DNA of 64,000 bases. It comes from Hydrogenophaga sp. Lineage in GTDB: Bacteria > Pseudomonadota > Gammaproteobacteria > Burkholderiales > Burkholderiaceae_C. The stretch is from NCBI GenBank assembly GCA_018333605.1, contig JAGXSV010000083.1, positions 62,001 to 126,000 on the forward strand. The letters are read 5' to 3'. Below are positions 50,032-56,988 of the stretch, one piece after another. The notes under the pieces were generated by a model that saw only the letters and a program-made list of their open reading frames with translations, had not been told where the DNA came from and did not search any database. Numbering within the stretch: position 1 is the stretch's first letter; every line of letters starts with the position of its first letter. The position numbers were made by a program, and so were the translations under genes.

Positions 50032-51072
50032 TCAGGTAGGACCTGCCGATTCACCGAAAGCACCTTTGGGCAGCTCCCAGTTCTCTCCGACATAGACCTC
50101 CATCGTCATCTCTCGCGAGTTGGCGGCATCGATCCACTTCTGCTCGCACTCATAGGGAGTCCCCATGTCGGCCAGCTGGTCGACTGAGTGCTTGCGTTGG
50201 ATCGTCACGCCAAAGCGTTTCTCGTAGGTGCTGATGCTGTCGAAGGCATCGGGTGCGACGAGCCTGATGGTTGCCCATTGGTTCTTGCTGCCGAAGATGC
50301 ACTGCCTGCAGCTCAGACGCCCCCAACCCAGGTGATATCCAGGGTGAGCCCGAATGCCATGGCGCCGGATGATGTCCCAGACCTGCTCCTCAAGCCAGGC
50401 ATGAATGGGGCGCCAATGGTCGATATGCCGTTGGTGTTGGCGCCCATGCCGCAGATCCGCTCGATGCGTCTCGCAGGTCCTGTACTTGGCTCGCGCCGCG
50501 CTCTCCTGCGCTCGCTCCCCGGTCACCACCAAGGTCTTGCCTGATCGATACCGCTGGTCATGCCTCAGGTACGTCGACCCGATGTCGATTTTGAGGTACG
50601 CCGAGCACCATCTTGTCGACAGATCGGCGCTGACCTGCGGGAACTTCAAGCGAGTGCCAGCAGGCCCCTGTCCGCCATGAGCGACATGGCCGCCTTTGCC
50701 GTCGGGGATCATCACTGCACCCGTGGGACTGTTCTGACGCTGCATCTCCTTCTCGAAACCGCCAGCCCGCCAGCTCGTCTCAAAGGACATGCCAAGGTGG
50801 TCGGCCACCGCCTTGCAGTACGCCTCTGTCACAGGCCAGTCCATGAGCTTCGAGCCTTCAGCACCATCCACCAAGTGGTGGTGTAGCACGATGTTCCCGG
50901 CAGGCACACCGATCTCCAGGAGGTGGAGCACACAGGCCAGGGAGTCCTTTCCACCCGAAAAGAAAACGACGTATCGGTCGTAGCTCAGGGGATCGAAGGG
51001 GGCCTCAGGTGACGACTGGCCTTGCTCGTGAGCGCCCTCGGACGCCCACAGATCTCGTTGCACGTAGTCCAT
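50032..51072 (-). CDS. phosphoadenosine phosphosulfate reductase-family protein (DndC/CysH-like)
   Basis: 346 aa from ATG 51072. The PP-loop ATP pyrophosphatase motif is VVFFSGGKDSLACVLHLLEI near residue 35-55. HHHLVDGAEGSKLMDWPVTE, TLVVTGERAQESAARAKYRT and a C-terminal Cys pair LSCRQCIFGSKNQW follow. The fold is shared by PAPS reductases, DndC of DNA phosphorothioation and tRNA-modifying enzymes. No DndA/B/D/E or sulfate-assimilation neighbours are present, so a DNA or nucleotide modification role in defence evasion is suggested by context only. Leader D precedes it. Confidence 0.8.
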   Translation of the reverse strand: MDYVQRDLWASEGAHEQGQSSPEAPFDPLSYDRYVVFFSGGKDSLACVLHLLEIGVPAGNIVLHHHLVDGAEGSKLMDWPVTEAYCKAVADHLGMSFETSWRAGGFEKEMQRQNSPTGAVMIPDGKGGHVAHGGQGPAGTRLKFPQVSADLSTRWCSAYLKIDIGSTYLRHDQRYRSGKTLVVTGERAQESAARAKYRTCETHRADLRHGRQHQRHIDHWRPIHAWLEEQVWDIIRRHGIRAHPGYHLGWGRLSCRQCIFGSKNQWATIRLVAPDAFDSISTYEKRFGVTIQRKHSVDQLADMGTPYECEQKWIDAANSREMTMEVYVGENWELPKGAFGESAGPT

Positions 51073-51171
51073 TGCTTTCTCCATTCCCCATACGGGGTGT
51101 TCTGAAAGCGATGGCGTAGAGCCACTCTCATGGAGTCGGTAACCACATGAGAGTGGCCCCGAAGGGCCACT
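51073..51171 (-). promoter_or_regulatory. structured leader D with overlapping hairpins
   Basis: P1: AGTGGCCC/GGGCCACT (51171-51152). P2: CCACTCTCATG/CATGAGAGTGG, 11 bp (51156-51122). P1 and P2 share 51152-51156, so they compete. P3: CCAT-GCTTT (51114-51105) with AAAGC-ATGG (51078-51069), which includes the start codon. Inside: AGAACA and mini-hairpin CCCC-GTAT-GGGG, then the GGAG ribosome-binding site. Confidence 0.75.
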
Positions 51172-51201
51172 AGATGAAGGCGTTCTCAAGCTCAGAATCG
51201 A

Positions 51202-51393
51202 TCACGCCGGCGTCCCGAGGTCATCCTTGTCCGCCAGGCAGATCCTGTCGCTGACTTTCAGCACACTCGCCTTGTCGCAGGACTGCATGAACGCATTGGC
51301 CAGGGCCGCTCCATTGGGCGTATTCGGGAAGTCAGCCAACAACGAAAAGCGTCTTCCATAGAGCGTAACGGTTCCTGGAGGTGTCGCACTCAC
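51202..51393 (-). CDS. hypothetical protein (63 aa)
   Basis: Starts MSATPPGTVTLYGRRFSLLA. Short alpha/beta protein (NTPNGAALANAFMQSCDKAS, VLKVSDRICLADKDDLGTPA). Three bases after the preceding gene's stop, third gene of a three-gene unit under leader E. Unknown function. Confidence 0.6.
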   Translation of the reverse strand: MSATPPGTVTLYGRRFSLLADFPNTPNGAALANAFMQSCDKASVLKVSDRICLADKDDLGTPA

Positions 51394-51396
51394 GGA

Positions 51397-51651
51397 TCAA
51401 TCCCTCCCAAAGGCGATCACGCGCTGACGGCGTTCATGCCGACGCTGTGCGGACAGAACGGGGGGAGTCTTCCACGGAAGCCACTTATCGACAATGCCGG
51501 CGCGGCGATTGATCCGTTCGTGGATCGAGCCATCGGCAATACTGGCCAGCCAACGGTAGCGCGCTGCGGTGTTGTAGACCATGCCCCGGCCGTCGAAGTG
51601 GCAGCGTTTGGGCGCACGAGCGAGGAAATCCCGAATCTCGTTGACATCCAT
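51397..51651 (-). CDS. hypothetical protein (84 aa)
   Basis: Starts MDVNEIRDFLARAPKRCHFD. Contains RCHFDGRGMVYNTAARYRWL and basic C-terminal NRRAGIVDKWLPWK, RRHERRQRVIAFGRD. It starts 2 bp after the 51654 gene's stop (operon). The strongly basic C-terminus suggests nucleic-acid binding. Family unknown. Confidence 0.6.
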   Translation of the reverse strand: MDVNEIRDFLARAPKRCHFDGRGMVYNTAARYRWLASIADGSIHERINRRAGIVDKWLPWKTPPVLSAQRRHERRQRVIAFGRD

Positions 51652-51653
51652 GC

Positions 51654-51935
51654 TCAGGCCTCCTCAATCGGTGTATCCGAGACGCAGACCGAGTTTATGA
51701 AGACCACCTGATCGTGCTGCAACAACAGAGCCTTGCGTGCCAGCGCCGCTTGTTGCTCGCTCATGCGATGCCGCTGGACCTCCGCATCCCACATTTCCTG
51801 CTCGAACGCAGAAATTGCAGCTTTGCGATCAGGAACGTGAAAGATCAGGATACTGTCCTCCTCATCTCCAGGGATTCGCCCTGTGACAGCCCAGTACCGG
51901 TTGCCAGTCCCCTGCTCGCTGTGTGATGTGTTCAT
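51654..51935 (-). CDS. hypothetical protein (93 aa) under structured leader E
   Basis: Starts MNTSHSEQGTGNRYWAVTGR. Acidic (IPGDEEDSILIFHVPDRKAA, ISAFEQEMWDAEVQRHRMSE) with a C-terminal LQHDQVVFINSVCVSDTPIE strand. Acidic surface and small size are reminiscent of DNA-mimic anti-restriction proteins, but there is no family match. First gene of a three-gene unit. Confidence 0.65.
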   Translation of the reverse strand: MNTSHSEQGTGNRYWAVTGRIPGDEEDSILIFHVPDRKAAISAFEQEMWDAEVQRHRMSEQQAALARKALLLQHDQVVFINSVCVSDTPIEEA

Positions 51936-52058
51936 GTGTTTGCCTTTCCCTCATCCGAGGTGGTTGAAAAGGCAAAAGCCACACGGATAAACGCCCAAGC
52001 GCTCAATCGTCTGGTCTTGCGCCAGTCTGAAGGCCCGCCAGCATATGGGCTGGCAGGC
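51936..52058 (-). promoter_or_regulatory. structured leader E
   Basis: P1: GCCAGC/GCTGGC plus outer GCC/GGC (52058-52033). P2: weaker GCGC/GCGC (52022-51999). P3: TTTGCCTTT with AAAGGCAAA (RNA sense; arms 51976-51968 and 51947-51939), 9 bp, covering the ribosome-binding site GGGAAAGG. Inside P3: CAACCA and mini-hairpin CCTC-GGAT-GAGG. Confidence 0.7.
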
Positions 52059-52086
52059 GTTCAGGTTGAAGTAAGGGGCGCTGTGA

Positions 52087-52476
52087 TCAGGCGTCGTCAC
52101 CCGTCTGTGCCCGGTACAGGACCTCTGCAGTGATGCAAAGCAGTTCGTGGTCCTGCATAGCGGCATCATCAAGTGGTCGATATCCGATCACCGACTCGTA
52201 AAGCTCGTTCAGGCCCTGGCGACCGACAACCGTACGCTCAGCGATCACTTGGTCATTGAGGTCCAGAACCGTGATGCGGATGACATCCGTTGCGAAGTCT
52301 GCAACCTGAAGGTCTGGTCGATTTGGTGCGCTCACCTGGACATCACCCAGCGGCAGTTTGACCGGGCAAACGAGCGGCCCGGTAGGCTGACCACGCTCAT
52401 CCACTGATGGTTGCAGCGCGATACCACCCTCTGCGATGCGGGCGAGGCGATAGTGTTGATCCATCTTCCCACTCAC
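52087..52476 (-). CDS. hypothetical protein (129 aa)
   Basis: Starts MSGKMDQHYRLARIAEGGIA, overlapping the preceding stop by 4 bp. Contains beta-rich VKLPLGDVQVSAPNRPDLQV, DFATDVIRITVLDLNDQVIA and helical LNELYESVIGYRPLDDAAMQ. Acidic. Second gene of the leader F unit. Unknown family. Confidence 0.6.
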   Translation of the reverse strand: MSGKMDQHYRLARIAEGGIALQPSVDERGQPTGPLVCPVKLPLGDVQVSAPNRPDLQVADFATDVIRITVLDLNDQVIAERTVVGRQGLNELYESVIGYRPLDDAAMQDHELLCITAEVLYRAQTGDDA

Positions 52477-52907
52477 GCCGGCAGGCGACGCTTCACTTCT
52501 GCGCCGATGCGTTCCATGATCGCCATGTGCCCGAGATTGGCCACGTCGATGAACCTCCAGTAGGTGCGACCCAGTCTTGCGTAGATCGTTGTCATCCGGC
52601 CGCTGTAGCGCTCAGCGAACGCAAAGCTCTCACCCGCCGGTGTGCGCACCCAGTTGTCGGGCGGCAGCATCTCAAGAGCATCATTGAACTGATCTTCGCT
52701 GATCATCTCCGGCGACGTTCGCAGATGCGCTTCCTGTTGCTCGATGACCTCGTCAAAGTCACGCAGCTCGATCTTGGGATAGCGCTGGCGAATCTCCTCG
52801 ATCGTTTCTCCGCTGTAGAGCCCCTTCCCTTCAGTGGTCATCTGGTCGATGACTTCCGGGTAGCCGGCATCGTTGACATTGACGAACACCTGGTGCTTGA
52901 GTTCCAT
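52473..52907 (-). CDS. hypothetical protein (144 aa) under structured leader F
   Basis: From ATG 52907 (MELKHQVFVNVNDAGYPEVI), preceded by AAGGAG. Highly acidic (ETIEEIRQRYPKIELRDFDE, VIEQQEAHLRTSPEMISEDQ) with a C-terminal RYSGRMTTIYARLGRTYWRF segment. The composition fits DNA-mimic type proteins, without sequence identity to ArdA or ArdB that I can recognise. Confidence 0.65.
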   Translation of the reverse strand: MELKHQVFVNVNDAGYPEVIDQMTTEGKGLYSGETIEEIRQRYPKIELRDFDEVIEQQEAHLRTSPEMISEDQFNDALEMLPPDNWVRTPAGESFAFAERYSGRMTTIYARLGRTYWRFIDVANLGHMAIMERIGAEVKRRLPA

Positions 52908-53010
52908 GTCCAGTTCTCCTTGATGGTGCCGAATCCTCGGCGTTGATGAAGGAGAGGCCAGTCGGCTTTCTTCAGCGTCTTCGCTCAAGAAAGCCTCCTG
53001 TGATGGAGGC
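52908..53010 (-). promoter_or_regulatory. structured leader F with overlapping hairpins
   Basis: P1: GCCTCC/GGAGGC (53010-52993). P2: GGCTTTCTT/AAGAAAGCC, 9 bp (52995-52964), with inner AGCG/CGCT; P1 and P2 share three bases (52993-52995). P3: TCTCCTT with AAGGAGA (arms 52955-52949 and 52921-52915), directly covering the ribosome-binding site. Inside P3: TCAAC and mini-hairpin GCCG-(6)-CGGC. Confidence 0.75.
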
Positions 53011-53029
53011 GTGAAAGGCTGATCAGCAC

Positions 53030-54454
53030 TTATCCGGTGGCCAGCGCGAGCTGATAAACCGGTGCGACATGCTGCCTTGTGCCAGATGCCTGGCGGTACC
53101 AGTTCAACAGGCTACTGCCAATTCTCTCGAACAGTGCCTTGACGGGCGTGAACAGCACGCTTTGACCCAGCAGCTGGTGTGCCCTGCTCTGCGACATGCC
53201 CTCAATCAGGTGCTCAGGAATCTCTTTGATCCTGGCATGTTCGTTGGCTGTGAAGAGCCGGTAGACACCATCGCGCTCAGGATGCGCCAGCAAGGGGTCG
53301 GTGCTTCCACCCTTGGCATAGCCCTTGCGGAGCACTGGAACCTGACTGTCCCCTGGCTTGACGATTTGCATTGCAAATCCGTTCCCCTTCTCCTGGTCAC
53401 GATGCTGCTTGACCTTGAGGTAGTTGAAGTCGCGCCAGGCCGGGTCGTCGGCCGGTACCGCCTCCATGACCTCGGCCAGCGTTCGCACTGCCGTGCAGAC
53501 TGGCGTGAGGTTCTCAAGCTCGATTCCGATCCCCTGAGTAGCTGCCACGAGGAACCAGCGCTTTCGATGCTCAAGAACACCGAAACTCTTGCCATCGAGC
53601 ACCACCTCCTTGACAGCGTAGCCGCAGTCTCGCAAGTGCTGTCGCATGATCTGAGCCGAGGCGCTCTGCGCGTACTCAGTGACGCATTCGACGACCACCA
53701 CAGAGGGCTGTGTGCGCTGGACCACCATCAGAAAGCTGGCTGCCAGGTGACCGACTTCCGGGTGCTCCTCCATCATGCCCAACTTGCGCTTGGACACTCC
53801 GGCACGTGACGCCCCGGAACACGGGATACCCACTGCGAGGATGTCCACTTGAGGAATCTTGGACATGAGCCATTCATCTTGGACCACCTCCTGCATAGGC
53901 GCCCCAAGGCCCATCGTAGTGCCTTGCCAGACCTCGTTGTGCACGGAGGCGTGCTCCAGCAAGTCGGTGTCGATCTCGTTGGCTATGGCCAGCTGGGATT
54001 CGATGCCTGCCTGCTTGAGTCCGGTGTGAGCAGCGTTGTCCAAGATCCCACCTCCGTGAGACAGGGACGCCGTTGTCAGCCTGCCCTGGCTCAGGTTCTC
54101 CCGCAAGCGCGAAAGCCGCCGCAGGGCGTTGAGCTCCGATGCCATGGGCATCATGCAGATCATGTTGTCCTGAATCACCAGTCTCACAGCAGCCAGCCCG
54201 TCCAGTGGATCGAGGGCGGCTTTGCTGTTGATGTCGATGACGGGAAGAACTTGGCCGTTGGCTTCCTTGCGGCTCACGCGGTATTGCCCTTGGGAATCCA
54301 CGCGCAGAACCACCCGGCGGTTCTCGTGATCGGTGTGTCGGGAGTAGGTGACCCCCGCGCCAAAGCCGGCATCTGCCAGCACCTTCGTGTCAAGGTAGAT
54401 ACGCGGCGAACCTCGGTGTGTGGTGAGGTTGCGAATAATGTATCGCCTGATCAT
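53030..54454 (-). CDS. C5 cytosine-specific DNA methyltransferase-like protein
   Basis: 474 aa. The N-terminal about 120 residues are an extra domain. C5-MTase-like motifs: SHGGGILDNAAHTGLKQAG (motif I position), AIANEIDTDLLEHA, catalytic DILAVGIPCSGASRAGVS with Pro-Cys, VVVVECVTEYAQS (ENV-like motif VI), GKSFGVLEHRKRWFLVAA (motif VIII), and a C-terminal LLGQSVLFTPVKALFERIGS. It probably methylates plasmid DNA at cytosines as protection against host restriction; the target is unknown. The sequence is divergent in motifs I and VI. Preceded by leader G. Confidence 0.85.
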   Translation of the reverse strand: MIRRYIIRNLTTHRGSPRIYLDTKVLADAGFGAGVTYSRHTDHENRRVVLRVDSQGQYRVSRKEANGQVLPVIDINSKAALDPLDGLAAVRLVIQDNMICMMPMASELNALRRLSRLRENLSQGRLTTASLSHGGGILDNAAHTGLKQAGIESQLAIANEIDTDLLEHASVHNEVWQGTTMGLGAPMQEVVQDEWLMSKIPQVDILAVGIPCSGASRAGVSKRKLGMMEEHPEVGHLAASFLMVVQRTQPSVVVVECVTEYAQSASAQIMRQHLRDCGYAVKEVVLDGKSFGVLEHRKRWFLVAATQGIGIELENLTPVCTAVRTLAEVMEAVPADDPAWRDFNYLKVKQHRDQEKGNGFAMQIVKPGDSQVPVLRKGYAKGGSTDPLLAHPERDGVYRLFTANEHARIKEIPEHLIEGMSQSRAHQLLGQSVLFTPVKALFERIGSSLLNWYRQASGTRQHVAPVYQLALATG

Positions 54455-54573
54455 GTTGCTCTCCTTTCTGCATCAGCAGTGATTGAAAGGAGAGTGCCCG
54501 TACGAGCCTTCCTCAGCCGCCAGGCTCAGGAAGGCCCACTTGACAAGCGCAGGAGCGCGTCATGCCTTGTCAA
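54455..54573 (-). promoter_or_regulatory. structured leader G
   Basis: P1: TTGACAAG/CTTGTCAA (54573-54540). P2: GCCTTCCT/AGGAAGGC with inner AGC/GCT (54535-54506). P3: CTCTCCTTT with AAAGGAGAG (arms 54494-54486 and 54467-54459), 9 bp, which contains the ribosome-binding site. Inside P3: CAATCA and mini-hairpin CTGC-TGAT-GCAG. Confidence 0.75.
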
Positions 54574-54717
54574 ATCATCGTACGAACCATTTTGTTCTGC
54601 CTGTTCCGCAATTGCGAGTAGGGTGGCAGAAAGGCGCCGAAACTGAATTGATCGACGCAGCTCGATTTTCGCAGAAAACTATGCGCGCTGGCAAGGTTGC
54701 GTGCAAGCGCTTCATCT

Positions 54718-54741
54718 TGAGCGGACAAATTTGTCCGCTCA
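54718..54741. repeat. 24-bp perfect palindrome, copy 4 of 4
   Basis: Core identical to the other three copies, flanked by T and A. The outer TGA on the minus strand is the stop codon of the DUF882 gene. It lies about 265 bp upstream of the cytosine methyltransferase start. Nothing else is seen in 54574-54717. Confidence 0.85.
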
Positions 54742-55362
54742 GCGTCCTGTCCAGGACCGCAACCGACCATCGTCAATGTGGACAAACTCCCTTTGGACGT
54801 ACAGCCCGACACCTCCCCCTTGGAGATACTTTGCCGCTTCCGCCATGCCTGAGGATGACATGCCTGGCATGCGGCCGTCCCATGCCCTTCCTTGCACATG
54901 GAGGCTGTTCCGAGCAGCCCCTTCGATGCGGCTGTTGGTTCTTCGACTGCGATGTCCAGACGTTGTGATCAGAGGCTCATCAACCCCTTGAACCCTGGCG
55001 ATTCCCTGAAGCCCACAAAGGATGTCCAGTAGCACAGGGGACATCTGCACGGCAGCGTCTTCCCGTACATCGCGCATGAGTCTGCAAATCTGAACATAGG
55101 GCTCCATCAGGAGCTGGCCGTTGGCGAAATAAACGCCCTTGAACTCTTCCACTCCGTTCGATGTATGGCGCCTCAACCAAAGGTGCCTCGGCAATGACCA
55201 GAAATCCCTTTCTCCGGCTCTCGCTAGAGCCGTTGGTGCGAAGAGGGAGCCAGCAAGAGCAGCAAAGGCCCCCTTCATCAGGCGCCTTCTTGCGTTCTGC
55301 CAGTCCAGCGATTGCTGCCCTGTAGGAGACGTTTTTTCATCAAAACAGCATGTCGTATCCAT
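54739..55362 (-). CDS. DUF882/peptidase M15-like protein with Tat-type signal
   Basis: 207 aa from ATG 55362 (55377 is an alternative). N-terminal NARRRLMKGAFAALAGSLFA has a twin-arginine pattern followed by a hydrophobic stretch ending ALARA. The C-terminal domain SGHRSRRTNSRIEGAARNSL, HVQGRAWDGRMPG and GGVGLYVQREFVHIDDGRLR is the YcbK/DUF882 zinc-peptidase-like fold with His/Asp ligands. The Asp in RAWDGR aligns with the metal-site AxD. It may trim peptidoglycan for pilus or T4SS assembly. Confidence 0.8.
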   Translation of the reverse strand: MDTTCCFDEKTSPTGQQSLDWQNARRRLMKGAFAALAGSLFAPTALARAGERDFWSLPRHLWLRRHTSNGVEEFKGVYFANGQLLMEPYVQICRLMRDVREDAAVQMSPVLLDILCGLQGIARVQGVDEPLITTSGHRSRRTNSRIEGAARNSLHVQGRAWDGRMPGMSSSGMAEAAKYLQGGGVGLYVQREFVHIDDGRLRSWTGR

Positions 55363-55635
55363 CAACAATTCCCCCATGACAAGAACACACGGTCGACCTA
55401 GCCCAGTGAAGCGCGACGAGGTAAGTGAAGGTGGGGGGCCAGCCATTCGATGGCATGAGCATCCAAGCGCCAACCGCGTACTGGCCACCACGATTGCCAA
55501 AGACTGGGCAAAAACCGGGCAGAGGTATTGGCCCCCTTTTCATCGCAAGCCCACTGTGCACCTCGCAAAGGTATCCCCAAGCCAGCCACCCTTGGCTATC
55601 GAAAGAACGCTCGATACAGCCGGAATTTGACTCCC

Positions 55636-56178
55636 ATGACCTTGAACATCTTCAGCATCAACGGCAAAGCTCATGAGTGCCTGGAACTCAGGACCCGGGC
55701 AGACATGACCGTCTGGATTGCCGAACACCACGCGCATGTCTTCGACGGTGGGGTCGGCCCTGAACTTGTCTTCACACCCTTTGACTTGGTGAAGGACAGC
55801 CCCATCTTGATCAGCAACGACATGCATGCCTACGCGATGTCGCCAGCTGGGTGGTTTCATGCGCGGCTGTACAACGTAGCCATCAACGTCGACCGGTACC
55901 TGATGTACACAGAGCGAACAAACAAGGAGGGGATCGCCCGGTTGCTACCCTTTCACATGTGCCTGCAGAACGGTTCTCTCGCAGGTTCCCAGGTGAAACA
56001 TCCCCTACCTCTTCCCTCCCTGACGAGGACAAAGCCACTCTCGCCAAGTGCCGTGAAGATGCACCGAAACAACGCTCGGCTGCTAAGGAGCCTGCACTCG
56101 TCACACGAGTGGCAGTTGCTTCCAGAATCCGACCACTTCTGTCGGGTGATCGCCACTACCTCAATTGTTGCCGCTTGA
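55636..56178 (+). CDS. hypothetical protein, possibly frameshifted at the C-terminus
   Basis: From ATG 55636 (MTLNIFSINGKAHECLELRT). The first about 115 residues look like a compact alpha/beta protein (DMTVWIAEHHAHVFDGGVGP, LVKDSPILISNDMHAYAMSP). After about 55980 the +1 frame looks more protein-like (PDEDKATLAKCREDAPKQRS) than the annotated one, so a 1-nt shift may have changed the end. There is no strong ribosome-binding site. The 273 bp upstream (55363-55635) contain no clear gene. Confidence 0.45.
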   Translation: MTLNIFSINGKAHECLELRTRADMTVWIAEHHAHVFDGGVGPELVFTPFDLVKDSPILISNDMHAYAMSPAGWFHARLYNVAINVDRYLMYTERTNKEGIARLLPFHMCLQNGSLAGSQVKHPLPLPSLTRTKPLSPSAVKMHRNNARLLRSLHSSHEWQLLPESDHFCRVIATTSIVAA

Positions 56179-56210
56179 CCAGTTTCAGTGAGGAGCCGAG
56201 TGAGTCCCGG

Positions 56211-56579
56211 TCAAAGCGGGTACTTGAACGCGACCAAACACTCTTTGTTGCACCAGCGGCCGAGCTGACGAAACGCGGCGACGTAGTAGCGAACGGTCGA
56301 ATCACTGTAGCCCTCTTCCTGGAGATTCCTCAATAGCGCCAGGACGTGCTCGGCACCAAGCTGCGCGACATCATCCAGGTGGTGCCCCAGGGCCCAGATC
56401 CGCGAGACGCCTCTGATCAGCGTCTTTTCGATGGTGACCAGCCTGTCTTTGGAAATCGAACGTCCGTGTTTACGCTTGCCACCACGGCTGACAGCCATCG
56501 TCACCGATCGAAGTAGCCGGCCCTGTCGTTCTGCTGGGTTGTGAGTATTTGTGGACACCACACTCATATCTGATCGCAA
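56211..56579 (-). CDS. tyrosine-recombinase N-terminal SAM-like domain only (integrase fragment)
   Basis: Up to 122 aa. The C-terminal part LGAEHVLALLRNLQEEGYSD, STVRYYVAAFRQLGRWCNKE is the core-binding SAM-like fold of phage integrases. No catalytic domain (R...HxxR...Y) follows; the frame stops at 56211. The N-terminus is basic (GGKRKHGRSISKDRLVTIEK). It could be a relic of an integrase or a stand-alone DNA-binding protein. The start may be 56579, 56567 or 56498. Confidence 0.6.
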   Translation of the reverse strand: MRSDMSVVSTNTHNPAERQGRLLRSVTMAVSRGGKRKHGRSISKDRLVTIEKTLIRGVSRIWALGHHLDDVAQLGAEHVLALLRNLQEEGYSDSTVRYYVAAFRQLGRWCNKECLVAFKYPL

Positions 56580-56643
56580 GGCGATTAGTCAAGATCCCTC
56601 GGTTCGTAGCAGGTGCCACTGACTTCAAGGAAGCCAGAGCCTT

Positions 56644-56988
56644 CTATCGCCTTGTCCGGACCACCGTCAATGGCAACCGCCTCCACCGTCTCTCGATGAG
56701 AATGCGAAGCTCAGATGCCGACAGGAGCTCGCCGGGCTTGACAACGAGGTACGCGCCATCCGGAACTGCCTGCACCTGGCGTCCACTTTGATCGATCACT
56801 TGATCAACGACGACCCCCTTCTCCGGGACCAGGTATAGCGTTCCGTCTGCGGCCATCCAAGAGGTGGAGATGTCCTCCGGGGCAGGCAGAAAGGTCACTC
56901 CCTCATACTGCGGTTGTCGGGAGGCACATCCGCCGAGAGCAAGCGAGGCGACCAGCACAACTACGTAAAGGCCATTCGTCTGCTTCAT
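56644..56988 (-). CDS. lipoprotein downstream of virB10 (114 aa)
   Basis: Lipobox LGGC in GLYVVVLVASLALGGCASRQ. The rest is a small beta domain (VTFLPAPEDISTSWMAADGT, YLVPEKGVVVDQVIDQSGRQ, AYLVVKPGELLSASELRILI). It starts inside the last codon of virB10 (4-bp overlap). Likely a VirB7/TrbH-like stabiliser of the outer-membrane core complex or another T4SS accessory protein, inferred from position. Confidence 0.65.
   Translation of the reverse strand: MKQTNGLYVVVLVASLALGGCASRQPQYEGVTFLPAPEDISTSWMAADGTLYLVPEKGVVVDQVIDQSGRQVQAVPDGAYLVVKPGELLSASELRILIERRWRRLPLTVVRTRR

Noticed and set aside
51951-52172. A 73-aa minus-strand ORF across leader E
   Set aside because: It coincides with the P1-P3 hairpins, lacks an RBS and overlaps the next gene's end. 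It is better explained as structured leader sequence.
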